Part shown: positions 1 to 9,055 of the stretch, piece after piece
Layout of the letters: each line of letters begins with the position of its first letter
Position numbering within the stretch: the stretch's first letter is position 1
Origin: an uncultured Synechococcus sp.
GTDB taxonomy: Bacteria > Cyanobacteriota > Cyanobacteriia > PCC-6307 > Cyanobiaceae
Assembly: GCA_949373155.1 (NCBI GenBank)
Contig: CASICK010000001.1
Location: forward strand, 1-64,000
Direction: 5' to 3'
DNA length: 64,000 bases
Notes under the pieces: generated by a model
Seen by the model: the letters and a program-made list of their open reading frames with translations, nothing else
What the model was told of the DNA's origin: nothing
Databases searched by the model: none
Position numbers and translations under genes: made by a program

Positions 1-1076
1 AAGCCTTCATTTGCATATATGCTTGGTATTAGAGATAGAACAGCATAGCTGGCGCTGAAGATTGGAATTAGCAGAAGTAGATAGAGGTCTAATTTGTAGT
101 CATTTGAAAATTTATTCAATATGCTTTCACCTTTGCCGCCTAGTTTTTTTCTTGATTTCAGTACTTCGAGGCTTAAATTGAAGATCGGAGGGACTATAAA
201 TAATAAAATAGCAATATCCTTCGTGAAAGTCCCGATGGTAGCTAGAACAATAGTTGTATATAGAGCTAAGTTTTTCTTTTCTTTTTTATGAATTATGTAG
301 CAATATAAGTAGGCTGTAAATATTAGTCCTAGAGTACGCTCGCAGTAGATGACGTGAAAGAAGGTAAATGCTGTTGAAGGGTGAAAGAGAAGAAGTATTG
401 TGGTCGCAATGGCCACTCTGGGTAGGCTGCCTTTTCCATTTGGGGAGATTAATTCAATGATTTTATTGCAGAAAAAGATTATAAAGAATAACTGAATCGT
501 ATTAAAGACAAGCCATGTTTTTATATGAATAGTGAACCAGCTAAGAACATGAAGATCCTGGTGAGCAAGTGGGAAGAATCTAAAGTCGCTTCTCCGCATT
601 GTTTCGTTGACAAAGCTGTAGCGAATAGAAAAATTGTCTAAAAGGCCTCCTCTTGTAAGGTCTGGATACCATCCAATCATGTCGAAGTAAAGATATGAAG
701 ACTCGTAAGCTATGACTATCCCGTAGATGATAAAAATGATTGAAACGATAGGGTGCGATCGCCCAAAATTAGTAAGCTTTCCAAAAAGAGAATATACTTC
801 GTTTTCTCCTGTCTTCGGATTATTTTTAGAGCTTTTAAAGGCTAATAGTGCGAGTCGCGTGATCCCTATAAATATCAATACTAGGAATATATCGTGAGAA
901 TATCCAAGATAGAGCTTTGTGAGGGCTCTGCCCTCACTTGAATCACTGACAGGAAAATGTTGCCTATTATCGTTAACCCATGTCGCTAGGCCAATAGCAA
1001 CTGTTGTGATTAGAGTGCTAACTAAAATTAAGGTTAGCGGCCATGTGAGCTTAGCTTGATTCCGATACTTGTTCAT
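1..1076 (-). CDS. partial polytopic membrane protein, unknown family
   Basis: An open frame reads without a stop from an ATG at 1074-1076 to the left edge, about 358 residues, so the C-terminus lies outside the window. Repeated hydrophobic stretches (near residues 12-30, 62-78, 108-125, 185-200, 220-235, 245-260, 280-300 and 330-350) separated by short charged loops indicate a multi-pass inner-membrane protein. One loop around residues 125-165 is rich in aromatic and acidic residues, as in membrane glycosyltransferases of GT-C type, but I recognise no specific family. The gene is visibly more AT-rich than its neighbours, which fits a horizontally acquired surface-glycan gene next to the glycan region. 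The coding call is firm; the function is not. Confidence 0.75.
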   Translation of the reverse strand, partial: MNKYRNQAKLTWPLTLILVSTLITTVAIGLATWVNDNRQHFPVSDSSEGRALTKLYLGYSHDIFLVLIFIGITRLALLAFKSSKNNPKTGENEVYSLFGKLTNFGRSHPIVSIIFIIYGIVIAYESSYLYFDMIGWYPDLTRGGLLDNFSIRYSFVNETMRRSDFRFFPLAHQDLHVLSWFTIHIKTWLVFNTIQLFFIIFFCNKIIELISPNGKGSLPRVAIATTILLLFHPSTAFTFFHVIYCERTLGLIFTAYLYCYIIHKKEKKNLALYTTIVLATIGTFTKDIAILLFIVPPIFNLSLEVLKSRKKLGGKGESILNKFSNDYKLDLYLLLLIPIFSASYAVLSLIPSIYANEG

Positions 1077-1574
1077 GTTTTCCAATCGGATGAGTCGAGC
1101 TTTCTGGCTGTTCTGAAATTATTTTATCATAGTAATTTAATAGGTTAGAGGTTTTGTGAAAACTTGCCGAATAAATGATTTTAGAATGTAAATATCTTTT
1201 TTAATGCCCTTGCATGTTCGATTCAGGTGTTTATTTGATCGCGTGAGTCGGTGGGATTCTTCGGTGTCTCGCTTCTGTTGGCTTATGTGAGTCGCTAGCT
1301 CTTGACTTGGTCAATGCCAGAGGCTCAAGCAACAGTTGCTTGAGATTTTGTCTTCTATTGCTATTGAAAAGAGCATTTTGTTGCTCACCCTAAGGTCAAT
1401 ATTGGTTGGTGGATTGCCCTTGCTTAGGGGTTCCTCGATGTCGCCAATGTGATCTAAAAGACTGAATCATTAATTGTTTTTGTACTTTAATGGAAATCAC
1501 AAGTATGAATGCATTCTTTTATTTCTTTCAGATGCAGAAGCTTCTCATATTGCTGGTGTTAGCTGATCTCTCGA
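1077..1574. other. AT-rich intergenic region, no gene seen
   Basis: About 500 bases lie between the start of the partial membrane-protein gene and the stop of icd. I see no convincing reading frame and no tRNA. The one clear element is the palindrome at 1324-1344, listed separately. The region should hold the promoter of the membrane-protein gene and the end of the icd transcript. Confidence 0.6.
1324..1344. repeat. perfect 21-bp palindrome (10-bp arms)
   Basis: Arms CTCAAGCAAC and GTTGCTTGAG flank a single A. As RNA this could fold to a 9-bp stem with a three-base loop. A T-rich stretch follows on the plus strand only, yet both neighbouring genes are on the minus strand, so a terminator reading is awkward. 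An operator-like protein-binding site upstream of the membrane-protein gene is an alternative. Confidence 0.5.
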
Positions 1575-3000
1575 TTAAAATCGTTCGATGATGGCGTCTG
1601 CGAAGCCACTACAGCTCACGGGATCCACTTTGGGCTCCATCAGTCGGGCGAGGTCATAGGTGACCTGCTTGTCCTTGATGGCGGCGCTGAGGCCCTTGGT
1701 GATCAGGTCGGCCGCGTCCTGCCATCCGAGGAATTCCAGCATCATCACCCCACTCAGGATCACGGAACCGGGGTTGATGCGATCCAATCCTGCGTGCTTG
1801 GGGGCGGTGCCATGGGTGGCCTCGAAGATGGCGGCCGTTTCGCCGATGTTGGCTCCAGGGGCCATGCCCAGGCCTCCCACCATCGCGGCGGCGGCATCGG
1901 AGATGTAGTCGCCATTGAGGTTGAGGGTGGCCAGGATCGAATATTCCTGAGGGCGGGTTTGGATCTGCTGGAAGATGCTGTCGGCGATGCGGTCATCCAC
2001 CAGCACCATGTTTTTCCATTTGCCATTGCCATGGCTTTCGCCAATCGCGGCGAGCACATCCCGCACTTCTGAATCGATCGTCTCTTTTTTCTCGGGCGTC
2101 AGGCTGTCGTAGCCGGGCTCAATCATGCGCGCATTGTCCTGGGCGCTGAGCGAGTGATCGCTGGTCGAGATTGTCGAGAATCCAACTTTCTCGTTCCGTG
2201 ATGCAAACGTCGCGGAATTCAGTGGTGGCTAGCTCATAGCCCCAGTCACGGAAGGCGCCTTCCGTGAATTTCATGATGTTGCCTTTGTGCACCAGCGTGA
2301 CGTGACGCTTATTTCCTTCCAAGCGCAGCGCGTGTTGGATGGCTTTGCGGATGTGGCGCTGGCTGCCGTGTTTGCTCACCGGCTTGATGCCGATGCCGGA
2401 TCCTTCTGGGATTTGCCGCTTGCCGAGTTTGCCGTTGGCGGGGATGACCACTTCATTGAGATGCTTGCGCAGCTCTTGGCCGATCGGATCGTCGGCTTCC
2501 CACTCAATTCCCATATAGATGTCTTCCGTGTTTTCCCGGTAGACGATCACGTCAAGGTCTTGGGGGCGCTTGTGGGGACTGGGGGTGCCTTCGTAGTAGC
2601 TGCAGGGCCGGACACAGCAGTAGAGATCGAAAATTTGTCGCAGGGCGACATTCAGCGAGCGGATGCCGCCACCCACGGGAGTGGTGAGGGGGCCTTTGAT
2701 GGCTACGCCGAAGCTGCGGATCGCTTCGAGGGTGTCTTCAGGAAGATATTGGTAGGTGCCGTAAAGGTCGCAGGCTTCATCACCGGCATAGACCTTGAAC
2801 CACTCGATCGTTTTCTCGCCTTTGTAGGCCTGAGCTACAGCCGCATCGAGCACCTTCTGGGTGGCGGGCCAGATGTCCACTCCGGTGCCGTCGCCGCGAA
2901 TGAAAGGAATGATCGGATCGTTCGCAACTACGGGTTGGCCGTTTTCGAAGCGGATTGGGGTGCCCTTAATCGGGGCGGTGAGCTTCTCAAACTGAGCCAT
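1575..3000 (-). CDS. icd: NADP-dependent isocitrate dehydrogenase (frameshifted)
   Basis: Oxidatively decarboxylates isocitrate to 2-oxoglutarate, the step that supplies carbon skeletons for nitrogen assimilation in cyanobacteria. The ATG at 2998-3000 gives MAQFEKL; the substrate motif SLNVALRQ is near residues 115-122, YRENTEDIY near 154-162, and the cofactor-loop motif [10 protein letters not shown] lies in the C-terminal part. The frame breaks near 2160: the first part runs to DNLD, and the second resumes as [17 protein letters not shown] in another frame. Removing one C from GACCAGC (minus strand) joins them at the expected cyanobacterial length of about 474 residues. I judge a one-base insertion error more likely than a pseudogene. 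It is divergent from the glycosyltransferase at 3095. Confidence 0.95.
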
Positions 3001-3094
3001 GGAGGGGTCTCTGCCTGGCGGCATTTTGGATGTGGCGAGCTTATGACTCGGGGGGTGCTGCTTAAGGTTCCCAGTAAGCCTCCACGCACGATCG

Positions 3095-4048
3095 ATGGTG
3101 AAACCTCAAGGTGTCTGGGTTGTGGCAGCTTGTTTCAACGAACAGGCCGTGATCACCCAGTTCATCGAGCGAGTCCTGGCTGTATCGGAGGTGGAGCGGT
3201 TGGTGTTGATCGATGATGGATCTTGGGATGACACCGTTGCTCACATTCGTGCTTGGCAACAACGGCGGCGGCAGGACGGGGATCCAGCTCCGCTGACTCT
3301 GCTGGAACTCACTCGCAATTTCGGCAAAGAATCAGCAATGCTCGCTGGACTTGACCATGTTCATGGCCATTGCGGGGCTGCTGTGTTGATTGATTCCGAT
3401 CTTCAGCATCCGCCGGAATTAATCAAAACGATGGCGGAGCATTGGCGGGATGGTGCTGAAGTGGTTTCAGCAGTTCGAGATGACAGCGACCAAGAGTCGG
3501 CTTTGAAGATTCTCAGCGCTTCATGGTTTTACCGGGTATTCAACGTTCTGGTTGACACGGTTCAGCTCCGTGAAGGGGCTGGTGATCAGTTGATTCTGCT
3601 TAATTCTGTCGCTGTCGAAGCGCTGATCACGATGCGGGAGTCAAGTCGCTTTTTTAAAGGACTTTTGCCATGGACTGGATTTCGCAGCGTCGAACTGCCC
3701 TATCAACGCGTGACTCGATTGGCTGGCCAATCGGCTTGGAGCCCTTTCAAGTTATTTAATTACGCCATCGATGGGATCTTTTCGTTTTCAGCAATCCCGT
3801 TGCAGGTTTGGACTGGACTAGGCGTAGTTGTTTCCCTGCTGAGCTTGATATACGCGTTTGTGATTGCGCTGCGGACAGTTCTGGTTGGCGTCGACTTGCC
3901 TGGCTACGCATCGTTAATGATTGCAGTGCTTTTCCTTGGCGGCATTCAGCTGATCGGAATCGGTGTGCTTGGTAATTACATCGGGCGGATTTATGTGGAG
4001 GTAAAGGGGCGTCCCCACTACTTCATCCGAGCCATTCACAACTCCTGA
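3095..4048 (+). CDS. GT2 polyprenyl-phosphate sugar synthase, GtrB/DPM-like
   Basis: A 317-residue GT-A enzyme followed by two membrane helices, the layout of bactoprenol-phosphate glucosyltransferases (GtrB/YfdH) and dolichol-phosphate-mannose-synthase-like proteins. It has the nucleotide-sugar motif DDG at 40-42 and the metal motif DSDLQHPPE from residue 100. The helices lie around residues 230-262 and 270-298, and the end IGRIYVEVKGRP is typical. It probably charges undecaprenyl phosphate with one sugar on the cytoplasmic side for later transfer outside. Its 3' end overlaps by 13 bases the convergent gene for a GtrA-containing fusion, GtrA being the usual flippase partner. The sugar cannot be told from sequence. 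Confidence 0.9.
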   Translation: MVKPQGVWVVAACFNEQAVITQFIERVLAVSEVERLVLIDDGSWDDTVAHIRAWQQRRRQDGDPAPLTLLELTRNFGKESAMLAGLDHVHGHCGAAVLIDSDLQHPPELIKTMAEHWRDGAEVVSAVRDDSDQESALKILSASWFYRVFNVLVDTVQLREGAGDQLILLNSVAVEALITMRESSRFFKGLLPWTGFRSVELPYQRVTRLAGQSAWSPFKLFNYAIDGIFSFSAIPLQVWTGLGVVVSLLSLIYAFVIALRTVLVGVDLPGYASLMIAVLFLGGIQLIGIGVLGNYIGRIYVEVKGRPHYFIRAIHNS

Positions 4049-5370
4049 AGCGCTTGCCATTCGCGTTGCCGCCACTGGGAGGCGGCAAAGGCTTGCGACA
4101 CAGAAAAGCCTGCTTGCGTGAGATTGCGCGAAAGCGGTGCTCCTGGGTGGGCGAGCAGCAGTGGTTGGGTTCGATTTGCGCTGGCTGGGATTGCTGAGAG
4201 GGTTTGGTGGGACGCTCGCAGCGGCGGGCCGGCCATCTGGCCAGTGAACAGGACCCCGGCAAATCCGCCATTGCTTGCAATGCCAAGCCGTTGTTGCTTT
4301 CGCTGAGCCCGGAAGCTGAGTAGCTGAAGCACCAACCATTTGAGCAGCCCGGCTTGACGGATGACATTCCACCACCAATGCAGAGCAAGGCCGGTGGGAA
4401 GTGGTTCTTTGGTCGTGCGCATCCAGGTGATCTTTTGAGCGCCTGATACGCGCATCAGGCAGTCGTGCACGATCGGCACCAGGTGCACGTGCTGATGGCC
4501 GTCGAGGTGAAGGGGGGCGTCAATACTGCAAAGTTCCCGGAATCGGCCAATTTGAGCGTCGATTTCTTGATGGAGTTGACGGGTGATGAGCTGTCGCCGC
4601 GGGTGCATGGCGGGTAATAGCGAGAGCGAAAGCCAGGCCCCAAAAGACAGCTTCAGATGGCCGTCTTGATTGACGAGATCGGGGATAGCGCAAGAGAGGG
4701 CAGTGCAAGGCCCCTCGGTTAAGCAAAGGTGGAGGCAAAGCTCAAGGTCTGAGCGCTCGGCTTGGAGTGCTTTCCAGGCCTCCACCCCCTCTGAGACCGC
4801 AGGGCCCTGCACCAGCAAGCTGGCTCCGTCCAACTTGCCGATGCGAGCGAGTTGAAGGATGGCGTTGTTCGTGGCTTCGCTGAGTCCCAGATCATCCGCA
4901 TGCAGCCGTGGCCGTTGCTGTTGGCTTCGTTGCTTTGCGCTGAAGCGGGCCGCCTTCGACCAAATCAGGGCATTTAAGACCGTGGGCGTGAACACCAGAA
5001 TCCCCAGCCGGATCAAACTGGTGACTTCGCCTGGGAGGACGAGTGGCAGCACTCCGCAGACGGAAAGATTGACCACGTATTGAAGAACAAGCCAGCGCCG
5101 AGCAAAGCTTTGTCCTCCGGTCTCTGGTCTGAAGGTGTAGCGCGCGTGACCGAAATAACCGGCGATGGAGGCCGCTAAGAAGGCCAACGGATTCGCGGCC
5201 CAGAGCGGCAGCAGTAGACCCAAACCAATCAAGACGCCTGCATGAACGATCGCGGCACCAATGCCGACGAGTCCGTAAAGACTGATCCGAGTGATGGGGG
5301 CTGCCAGGGATTTGTTGCTGGTATGGATGAACCGTAACGGCAGCTGGCGAAAGACCTGCTGAAGCTTCAC
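4036..5370 (-). CDS. GtrA-like flippase fused to ChbG/YdjC deacetylase
   Basis: Numbering follows the longer frame from 5457. Residues about 57-172 form a four-helix GtrA-like domain, the proposed flippase for polyprenyl-linked sugars. From about residue 184 follows a ChbG/HpnK (YdjC) carbohydrate deacetylase domain, with the metal motif HADDLG at 186-191, a second histidine segment (CLHLCLTEGP) near 241-250, and DGHQHVHL at 319-326. The fusion suggests flipping and deacetylation of one lipid-linked amino sugar. I chose the GTG at 5370 because the longer GTG at 5457 would run antisense over the gene at 5396-5848. That choice is uncertain, since the extra N-terminus is also hydrophobic. Confidence 0.8.
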   Translation of the reverse strand: MKLQQVFRQLPLRFIHTSNKSLAAPITRISLYGLVGIGAAIVHAGVLIGLGLLLPLWAANPLAFLAASIAGYFGHARYTFRPETGGQSFARRWLVLQYVVNLSVCGVLPLVLPGEVTSLIRLGILVFTPTVLNALIWSKAARFSAKQRSQQQRPRLHADDLGLSEATNNAILQLARIGKLDGASLLVQGPAVSEGVEAWKALQAERSDLELCLHLCLTEGPCTALSCAIPDLVNQDGHLKLSFGAWLSLSLLPAMHPRRQLITRQLHQEIDAQIGRFRELCSIDAPLHLDGHQHVHLVPIVHDCLMRVSGAQKITWMRTTKEPLPTGLALHWWWNVIRQAGLLKWLVLQLLSFRAQRKQQRLGIASNGGFAGVLFTGQMAGPPLRASHQTLSAIPASANRTQPLLLAHPGAPLSRNLTQAGFSVSQAFAASQWRQREWQALQEL

Positions 5371-5395
5371 CCTTGGTTCAACGGCTATAAACCCT

Positions 5396-5848
5396 GTGAA
5401 TGCGGCGGCGGCGGTCCATAGCGTGGCCTTGGCCCAGACTTTGGCCACCAGCGTCACGCTGGTGCGACGGCAGTTCCCTGCGGCTCAGCCGAATTTGAGC
5501 CCTTGGCGTGATGACCCTTGCACCCGCCATTGGGACGAGGCCGCAACGTTGGATTTGGCCTTCGATTTCCCAGGCTGGAGCCCGCGGCTGCAATGTCGGA
5601 GTCTGTTGCTGCAGTTACGGCTCAAGCCGGAGGAGGGAGGGACGGACTCGTCTTTCCCATCTCTCCTTGGCGTGGTGATGCGCGGCATGACCTTTGAAGG
5701 CGAACGCTGGCGTTTGGCAACGGTGGGCGATTGGTTGCCGGCTGGCCCCCATCTACCCCAACGGGATCAGGTGGAGCAGCTCCAATTGATTTGTCGGGAG
5801 TTGTTTGAAGTGTTCGAAAAGGGTGTGCCCAATCGCACCAGTTCTTAA
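5396..5848 (+). CDS. conserved-looking hypothetical protein, 150 residues
   Basis: I recognise no family. The product is soluble, rich in Arg, Leu and Trp, with an acidic amphipathic C-terminus (around residues 125-142). Codon use resembles the flanking heme oxygenase gene, and it ends 73 bases upstream of that gene on the same strand, so co-transcription is possible. Its start lies antisense to the 5' end of the GtrA-ChbG gene if the latter uses its longest start. Alternative in-frame starts exist downstream, so the first 30 residues are doubtful. Confidence 0.6.
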   Translation: MNAAAAVHSVALAQTLATSVTLVRRQFPAAQPNLSPWRDDPCTRHWDEAATLDLAFDFPGWSPRLQCRSLLLQLRLKPEEGGTDSSFPSLLGVVMRGMTFEGERWRLATVGDWLPAGPHLPQRDQVEQLQLICRELFEVFEKGVPNRTSS

Positions 5849-5921
5849 CCCTTCGCAACCGATCAGAGCCATCTTCGCCAACTGAATTTAAGGTCGTTGA
5901 ATCGCTTCGTCTTTCACTCGT

Positions 5922-6635
5922 ATGTCCGTCGCTCTGGCAACCCAGCTCCGGGAAGGGACGAAAAAGTCACACACCATGGCCGAGAACACCGGCTTTGTGA
6001 GCTGCTTCCTGAAGGGTGTGGTGGACAAGCTGAGCTATCGCAAGTTGGTGGCAGATCTCTTCTTTGTCTATGAAGCCATGGAAGAGGAGATGCATCGGCT
6101 CAAGGATCACCCCGTGTTGGCCCCGATTGCCTTTGAGCAGCTCGATCGCGTCACAGCCCTCGAGGAAGACCTCACTTTCTATTTCGGCGCTGAGTGGCGT
6201 CAACAGATCGAAGCCTCTCCTGCGGCAACGGAGTATGTCGCTCGGATTCGTGAGGTTGCTCAGACATCTCCTGAGCTGCTGGTGGGTCATCACTACACCC
6301 GCTACCTGGGCGATCTCTCCGGCGGCCAGATCCTGAAGAACATTGCTCAGAAGGCGATGAACAACCCCACCGATGATGGATTGCACTTTTATGTGTTTCC
6401 TGAAATCGCGGACGAGAAAGCCTTCAAGACCACCTATCGCTCCGCGATGGATGCCTTGCCGATTGACCAGGCTATGGCGGATCGCATCGTCGAAGAGGCC
6501 AACCAGGCTTTCCACCTGAACATGAAAATGTTCCAGGAGCTTGAGGGCAATCTTGTGGCTGCCATCGGCAAGGTCTTGTTTGGTTTCCTCACGCGCCGTC
6601 AACGGACTGGAAGCACTGAGGCTGTTGTGGCCTAG
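5922..6635 (+). CDS. ho1: heme oxygenase (biliverdin-producing)
   Basis: Cleaves heme to biliverdin IX-alpha, CO and iron using reduced ferredoxin. This is the first step to the phycobilin chromophores of phycobilisomes. The 237-residue length, the proximal heme ligand in KKSH (His17), YTRYLG at 125-130 and the distal-helix glycine motif GDLSGGQ at 130-136 are diagnostic. The ATG at 5922 gives the standard MSVALATQLR start. The next gene, a glycosyltransferase, starts with a GTG directly abutting the stop codon, so read-through transcription is likely even though the functions are unrelated. Confidence 0.97.
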   Translation: MSVALATQLREGTKKSHTMAENTGFVSCFLKGVVDKLSYRKLVADLFFVYEAMEEEMHRLKDHPVLAPIAFEQLDRVTALEEDLTFYFGAEWRQQIEASPAATEYVARIREVAQTSPELLVGHHYTRYLGDLSGGQILKNIAQKAMNNPTDDGLHFYVFPEIADEKAFKTTYRSAMDALPIDQAMADRIVEEANQAFHLNMKMFQELEGNLVAAIGKVLFGFLTRRQRTGSTEAVVA

Positions 6636-7736
6636 GTGTTCAGCCAGGAAGGCACTCAAGACTCCTCACGACCGCTCACTCCGATTCGGGTTCTGGTGCC
6701 AGGCACCGGGCCCCGTTTTCGTTGTGGTGGATTGAGCGTTGCCCTGCAGACAGCCCGTTTGTTGTCGCAGCTGCGCCCTACGGAGGTCGTGACCTATCGG
6801 GCTCGCGAGCAATCCCATCTGTTTCTTGACGACCTGCTTCATCAAGAAGACGCACCTGGAGATGCTCTTTGGCTTGTGAGCTGGGGGTTTGATGTGCCCA
6901 AGTTGATTAAAAAATTGAGGGGAAGACCTGTCGCCTATCAGGCGCACAGCAGCGGATACGGTTTTAATCTTCCGCCAGGGGTCCCGGTGATTGCCGTCAG
7001 CCGCAACACCCTTGGGTATTGGGGTGACCGTGCTCCGCGCAATCCTTTGTTTCTGATCCCAAACGGACTGGAGCCCCAATGGTTAGCGCGTGGCGCTCGA
7101 CCTCGCTCCAATCAAGGCTCTGCCATTAGTGCGCAGCGTTCCATTGATGTTTTGGTTCAGCAGCGCAAGAGCAGTCCTTATGTGCTCAAGCATTTGGTAC
7201 CGGCCTTGAGGCGTGAGGGCTTGAGGGTGGAGGTGCAGTGCGGTTGGGTCGAAGACCTGGTGGCTCTGTTTAATAGCGCCACGGTTTACCTTTACGACTC
7301 AGCGGAGTATTGGCGTGGCCGCGGCGTTAGTGAGGGTTTCGGGCTCCCACCTCTGGAGGCGATGGCTTGTGGCTGTGTGGTGTTTAGCAGCTTGAATCAT
7401 GCTCTTGTTGACACGTTGACCCCTGGCCAAACAGCACATCAGATTGGCTGCGGCAGTCTTCGTTATGACGTGGAACGGATCTCAGCGGCCGTGGCGACAC
7501 CGCAGCAATGGAACGCACCTTTTGAGGAGCTTGAGGCCTTAATGGAGCAGAGCTCGGAAGCTGTGATGAAGGAGCGATGGCAATCCGTGCTTTATCAGTT
7601 GCGCTCCTGTGCAGGGGCCGGTGGGATGAGTCCTTCGGATCAACTCTTAACCTCCAACGCTAGGTGGCGCTTGCAGTTGGAAAGAGTTACGCGTGAACTG
7701 AGCTTTAAAGCTCGTCGAGTCTTAACTCGTCGTTGA
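6636..7736 (+). CDS. family 4/1-type glycosyltransferase
   Basis: A 366-residue GT-B-fold protein. The C-terminal donor-binding signature is clear: SEGFGLPP at 232-239 followed by EAMACG at 241-246, with the acidic residue of the E-x7-E pattern retained. The N-terminal half has a glycine-rich acceptor-side segment (VPGTGPRFRCGG, 21-32). It probably transfers a nucleotide-linked sugar to a surface glycan. The GTG start abuts the heme oxygenase stop, and the membrane-protein gene follows within three bases, so 6636-8956 looks like one transcription unit with the upstream gene. The acceptor and sugar are unknown. Confidence 0.85.
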   Translation: MFSQEGTQDSSRPLTPIRVLVPGTGPRFRCGGLSVALQTARLLSQLRPTEVVTYRAREQSHLFLDDLLHQEDAPGDALWLVSWGFDVPKLIKKLRGRPVAYQAHSSGYGFNLPPGVPVIAVSRNTLGYWGDRAPRNPLFLIPNGLEPQWLARGARPRSNQGSAISAQRSIDVLVQQRKSSPYVLKHLVPALRREGLRVEVQCGWVEDLVALFNSATVYLYDSAEYWRGRGVSEGFGLPPLEAMACGCVVFSSLNHALVDTLTPGQTAHQIGCGSLRYDVERISAAVATPQQWNAPFEELEALMEQSSEAVMKERWQSVLYQLRSCAGAGGMSPSDQLLTSNARWRLQLERVTRELSFKARRVLTRR

Positions 7737-7738
7737 CA

Positions 7739-8956
7739 ATGCCGTTCCCTACGGAGTCTCCGTTTCGGATTGATCAGGTGATGGAGGCGCCATGGCTGAT
7801 GGGGTTGTTGTTCAGCCTTCAAATACTTGCCTCTATTTGCATGAGTGCTGCGGGGAATCGCCGACACCGGCTGTGGTGGATCGCACTCTTGCTGTTTCTG
7901 ATATCGACAGCATTGTTTTTTACTCTGGGTTGCTGGGGAACGAGCGATATCACCAAGCTCAATCACTTCATGGATCCTTTGGTTCGCTCGGTCTCGTTAA
8001 GAGCACTCTTGCCAGCTGAGCCGTTTTGGTGGCTGTTTGCTCCGGTTGTGGTTGGCCTTCCCTATCGGATGGCCTTCGTTCACGGTTTGGTCGCCGCCTC
8101 ATATGCCTTGCTCGGAGTTGGCTTGGCCAGGGCTTGGAGGGTTCAGGCTTGGGGGGGGTGGTTTGCACTTCTCATCGTCACAAGCCCCATGCTGCGCGGC
8201 TTTTTGCAAAATGCGCACACGCGGCAGGCTTTGGCTGCACTCTTGGCCGTGCCGCTCTTCCTTACGACTGCTGGGTTGCTGCGTCGTCGGGTGTTAGCCG
8301 TGATTGCTTCAGGGGGAGTGGCACTCACCGTGCATCTTGCAGCGGTTCCAACCTTGGGGTTGGCTGTTTTGCCGATGGCCCTACCTCAAGCGAGTGCGAT
8401 CCGTGGATTTCCTCCCCAACGATCTCGCCTTCGAACTTCTTTGATCAGCGTGCTTCTGCTGGCAGCGCTGCTCGTGGCAACGGTTCTGCTGCCCCCGATG
8501 CTCAGCAAGGTGATTGCTTACGCACAACACAACAGCTTTTTTAGTTCCTATCCCGTGAAACCAGTGGTGCTTCGTGGGGAAGTGGCACTTCTGGGGGGTG
8601 TGTTGATCTCTTGTTTTCGTAAGGGAATTGGTTTCAAGCAGTTTGTTCGCTGTCGTTGGAGCCAGTTATTGAGTCTCTTTGTGGTTCTCTACGGCTTCAT
8701 CCAGCTGAGCATTGTTTGGCGGATTCTTCCTCAGATCACCTTTCGCTTTGCAGATGTTGTTGGCTTGTTTTTGTTGTTAATTGCCTTGCAATGGTTTCGC
8801 CACTACCAGTCGCTTTGGCTGTTGTTGCCGTTGCTGCTCAACGGACTGCTCGTTTGGGCGAAGCAAGTGTGGTCACCAAGTGGCCTGAATTGTGGTGTAG
8901 ATGATGATTTTCTCTGTATCCCTGACCGTTTGCCCTGGTTGATCCGATACGACTAG
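7739..8956 (+). CDS. polytopic membrane protein of the glycan cluster
   Basis: About 405 residues with roughly ten hydrophobic segments, including strong runs near residues 20-38, 45-65, 140-160, 175-190, 235-255, 320-340 and 345-395. It resembles Wzy-type O-antigen polymerases or GT-C enzymes in size and topology, but I see no signature that decides. I prefer the ATG at 7739 over the TTG at 7733, which lies inside the upstream stop. It sits between a glycosyltransferase and an ABC exporter, so a role in building or polymerising a surface glycan is an inference from position. Confidence 0.8.
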   Translation: MPFPTESPFRIDQVMEAPWLMGLLFSLQILASICMSAAGNRRHRLWWIALLLFLISTALFFTLGCWGTSDITKLNHFMDPLVRSVSLRALLPAEPFWWLFAPVVVGLPYRMAFVHGLVAASYALLGVGLARAWRVQAWGGWFALLIVTSPMLRGFLQNAHTRQALAALLAVPLFLTTAGLLRRRVLAVIASGGVALTVHLAAVPTLGLAVLPMALPQASAIRGFPPQRSRLRTSLISVLLLAALLVATVLLPPMLSKVIAYAQHNSFFSSYPVKPVVLRGEVALLGGVLISCFRKGIGFKQFVRCRWSQLLSLFVVLYGFIQLSIVWRILPQITFRFADVVGLFLLLIALQWFRHYQSLWLLLPLLLNGLLVWAKQVWSPSGLNCGVDDDFLCIPDRLPWLIRYD

Positions 8957-9055
8957 CTGAGAAGTGGTCGATCGGTTGTCTGGCTGACCCCTTAAGGCCT
9001 GCCGCGAGAAACCATCGAGCCTAAATTGATAGGAATTTGGCGGTGAGGTTGACAG

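Noticed and set aside
1210..1245. GTTCGATTC resembling a tRNA T-loop
   Set aside because: The flanking bases do not pair as a T stem and no acceptor or anticodon arms are found.
2287..3216. 309-residue plus-strand frame across icd
   Set aside because: It is the antisense shadow of icd, a strongly supported gene, and shows no family motif.
5967..6659. 230-residue minus-strand frame across heme oxygenase
   Set aside because: Shadow of a certain gene.
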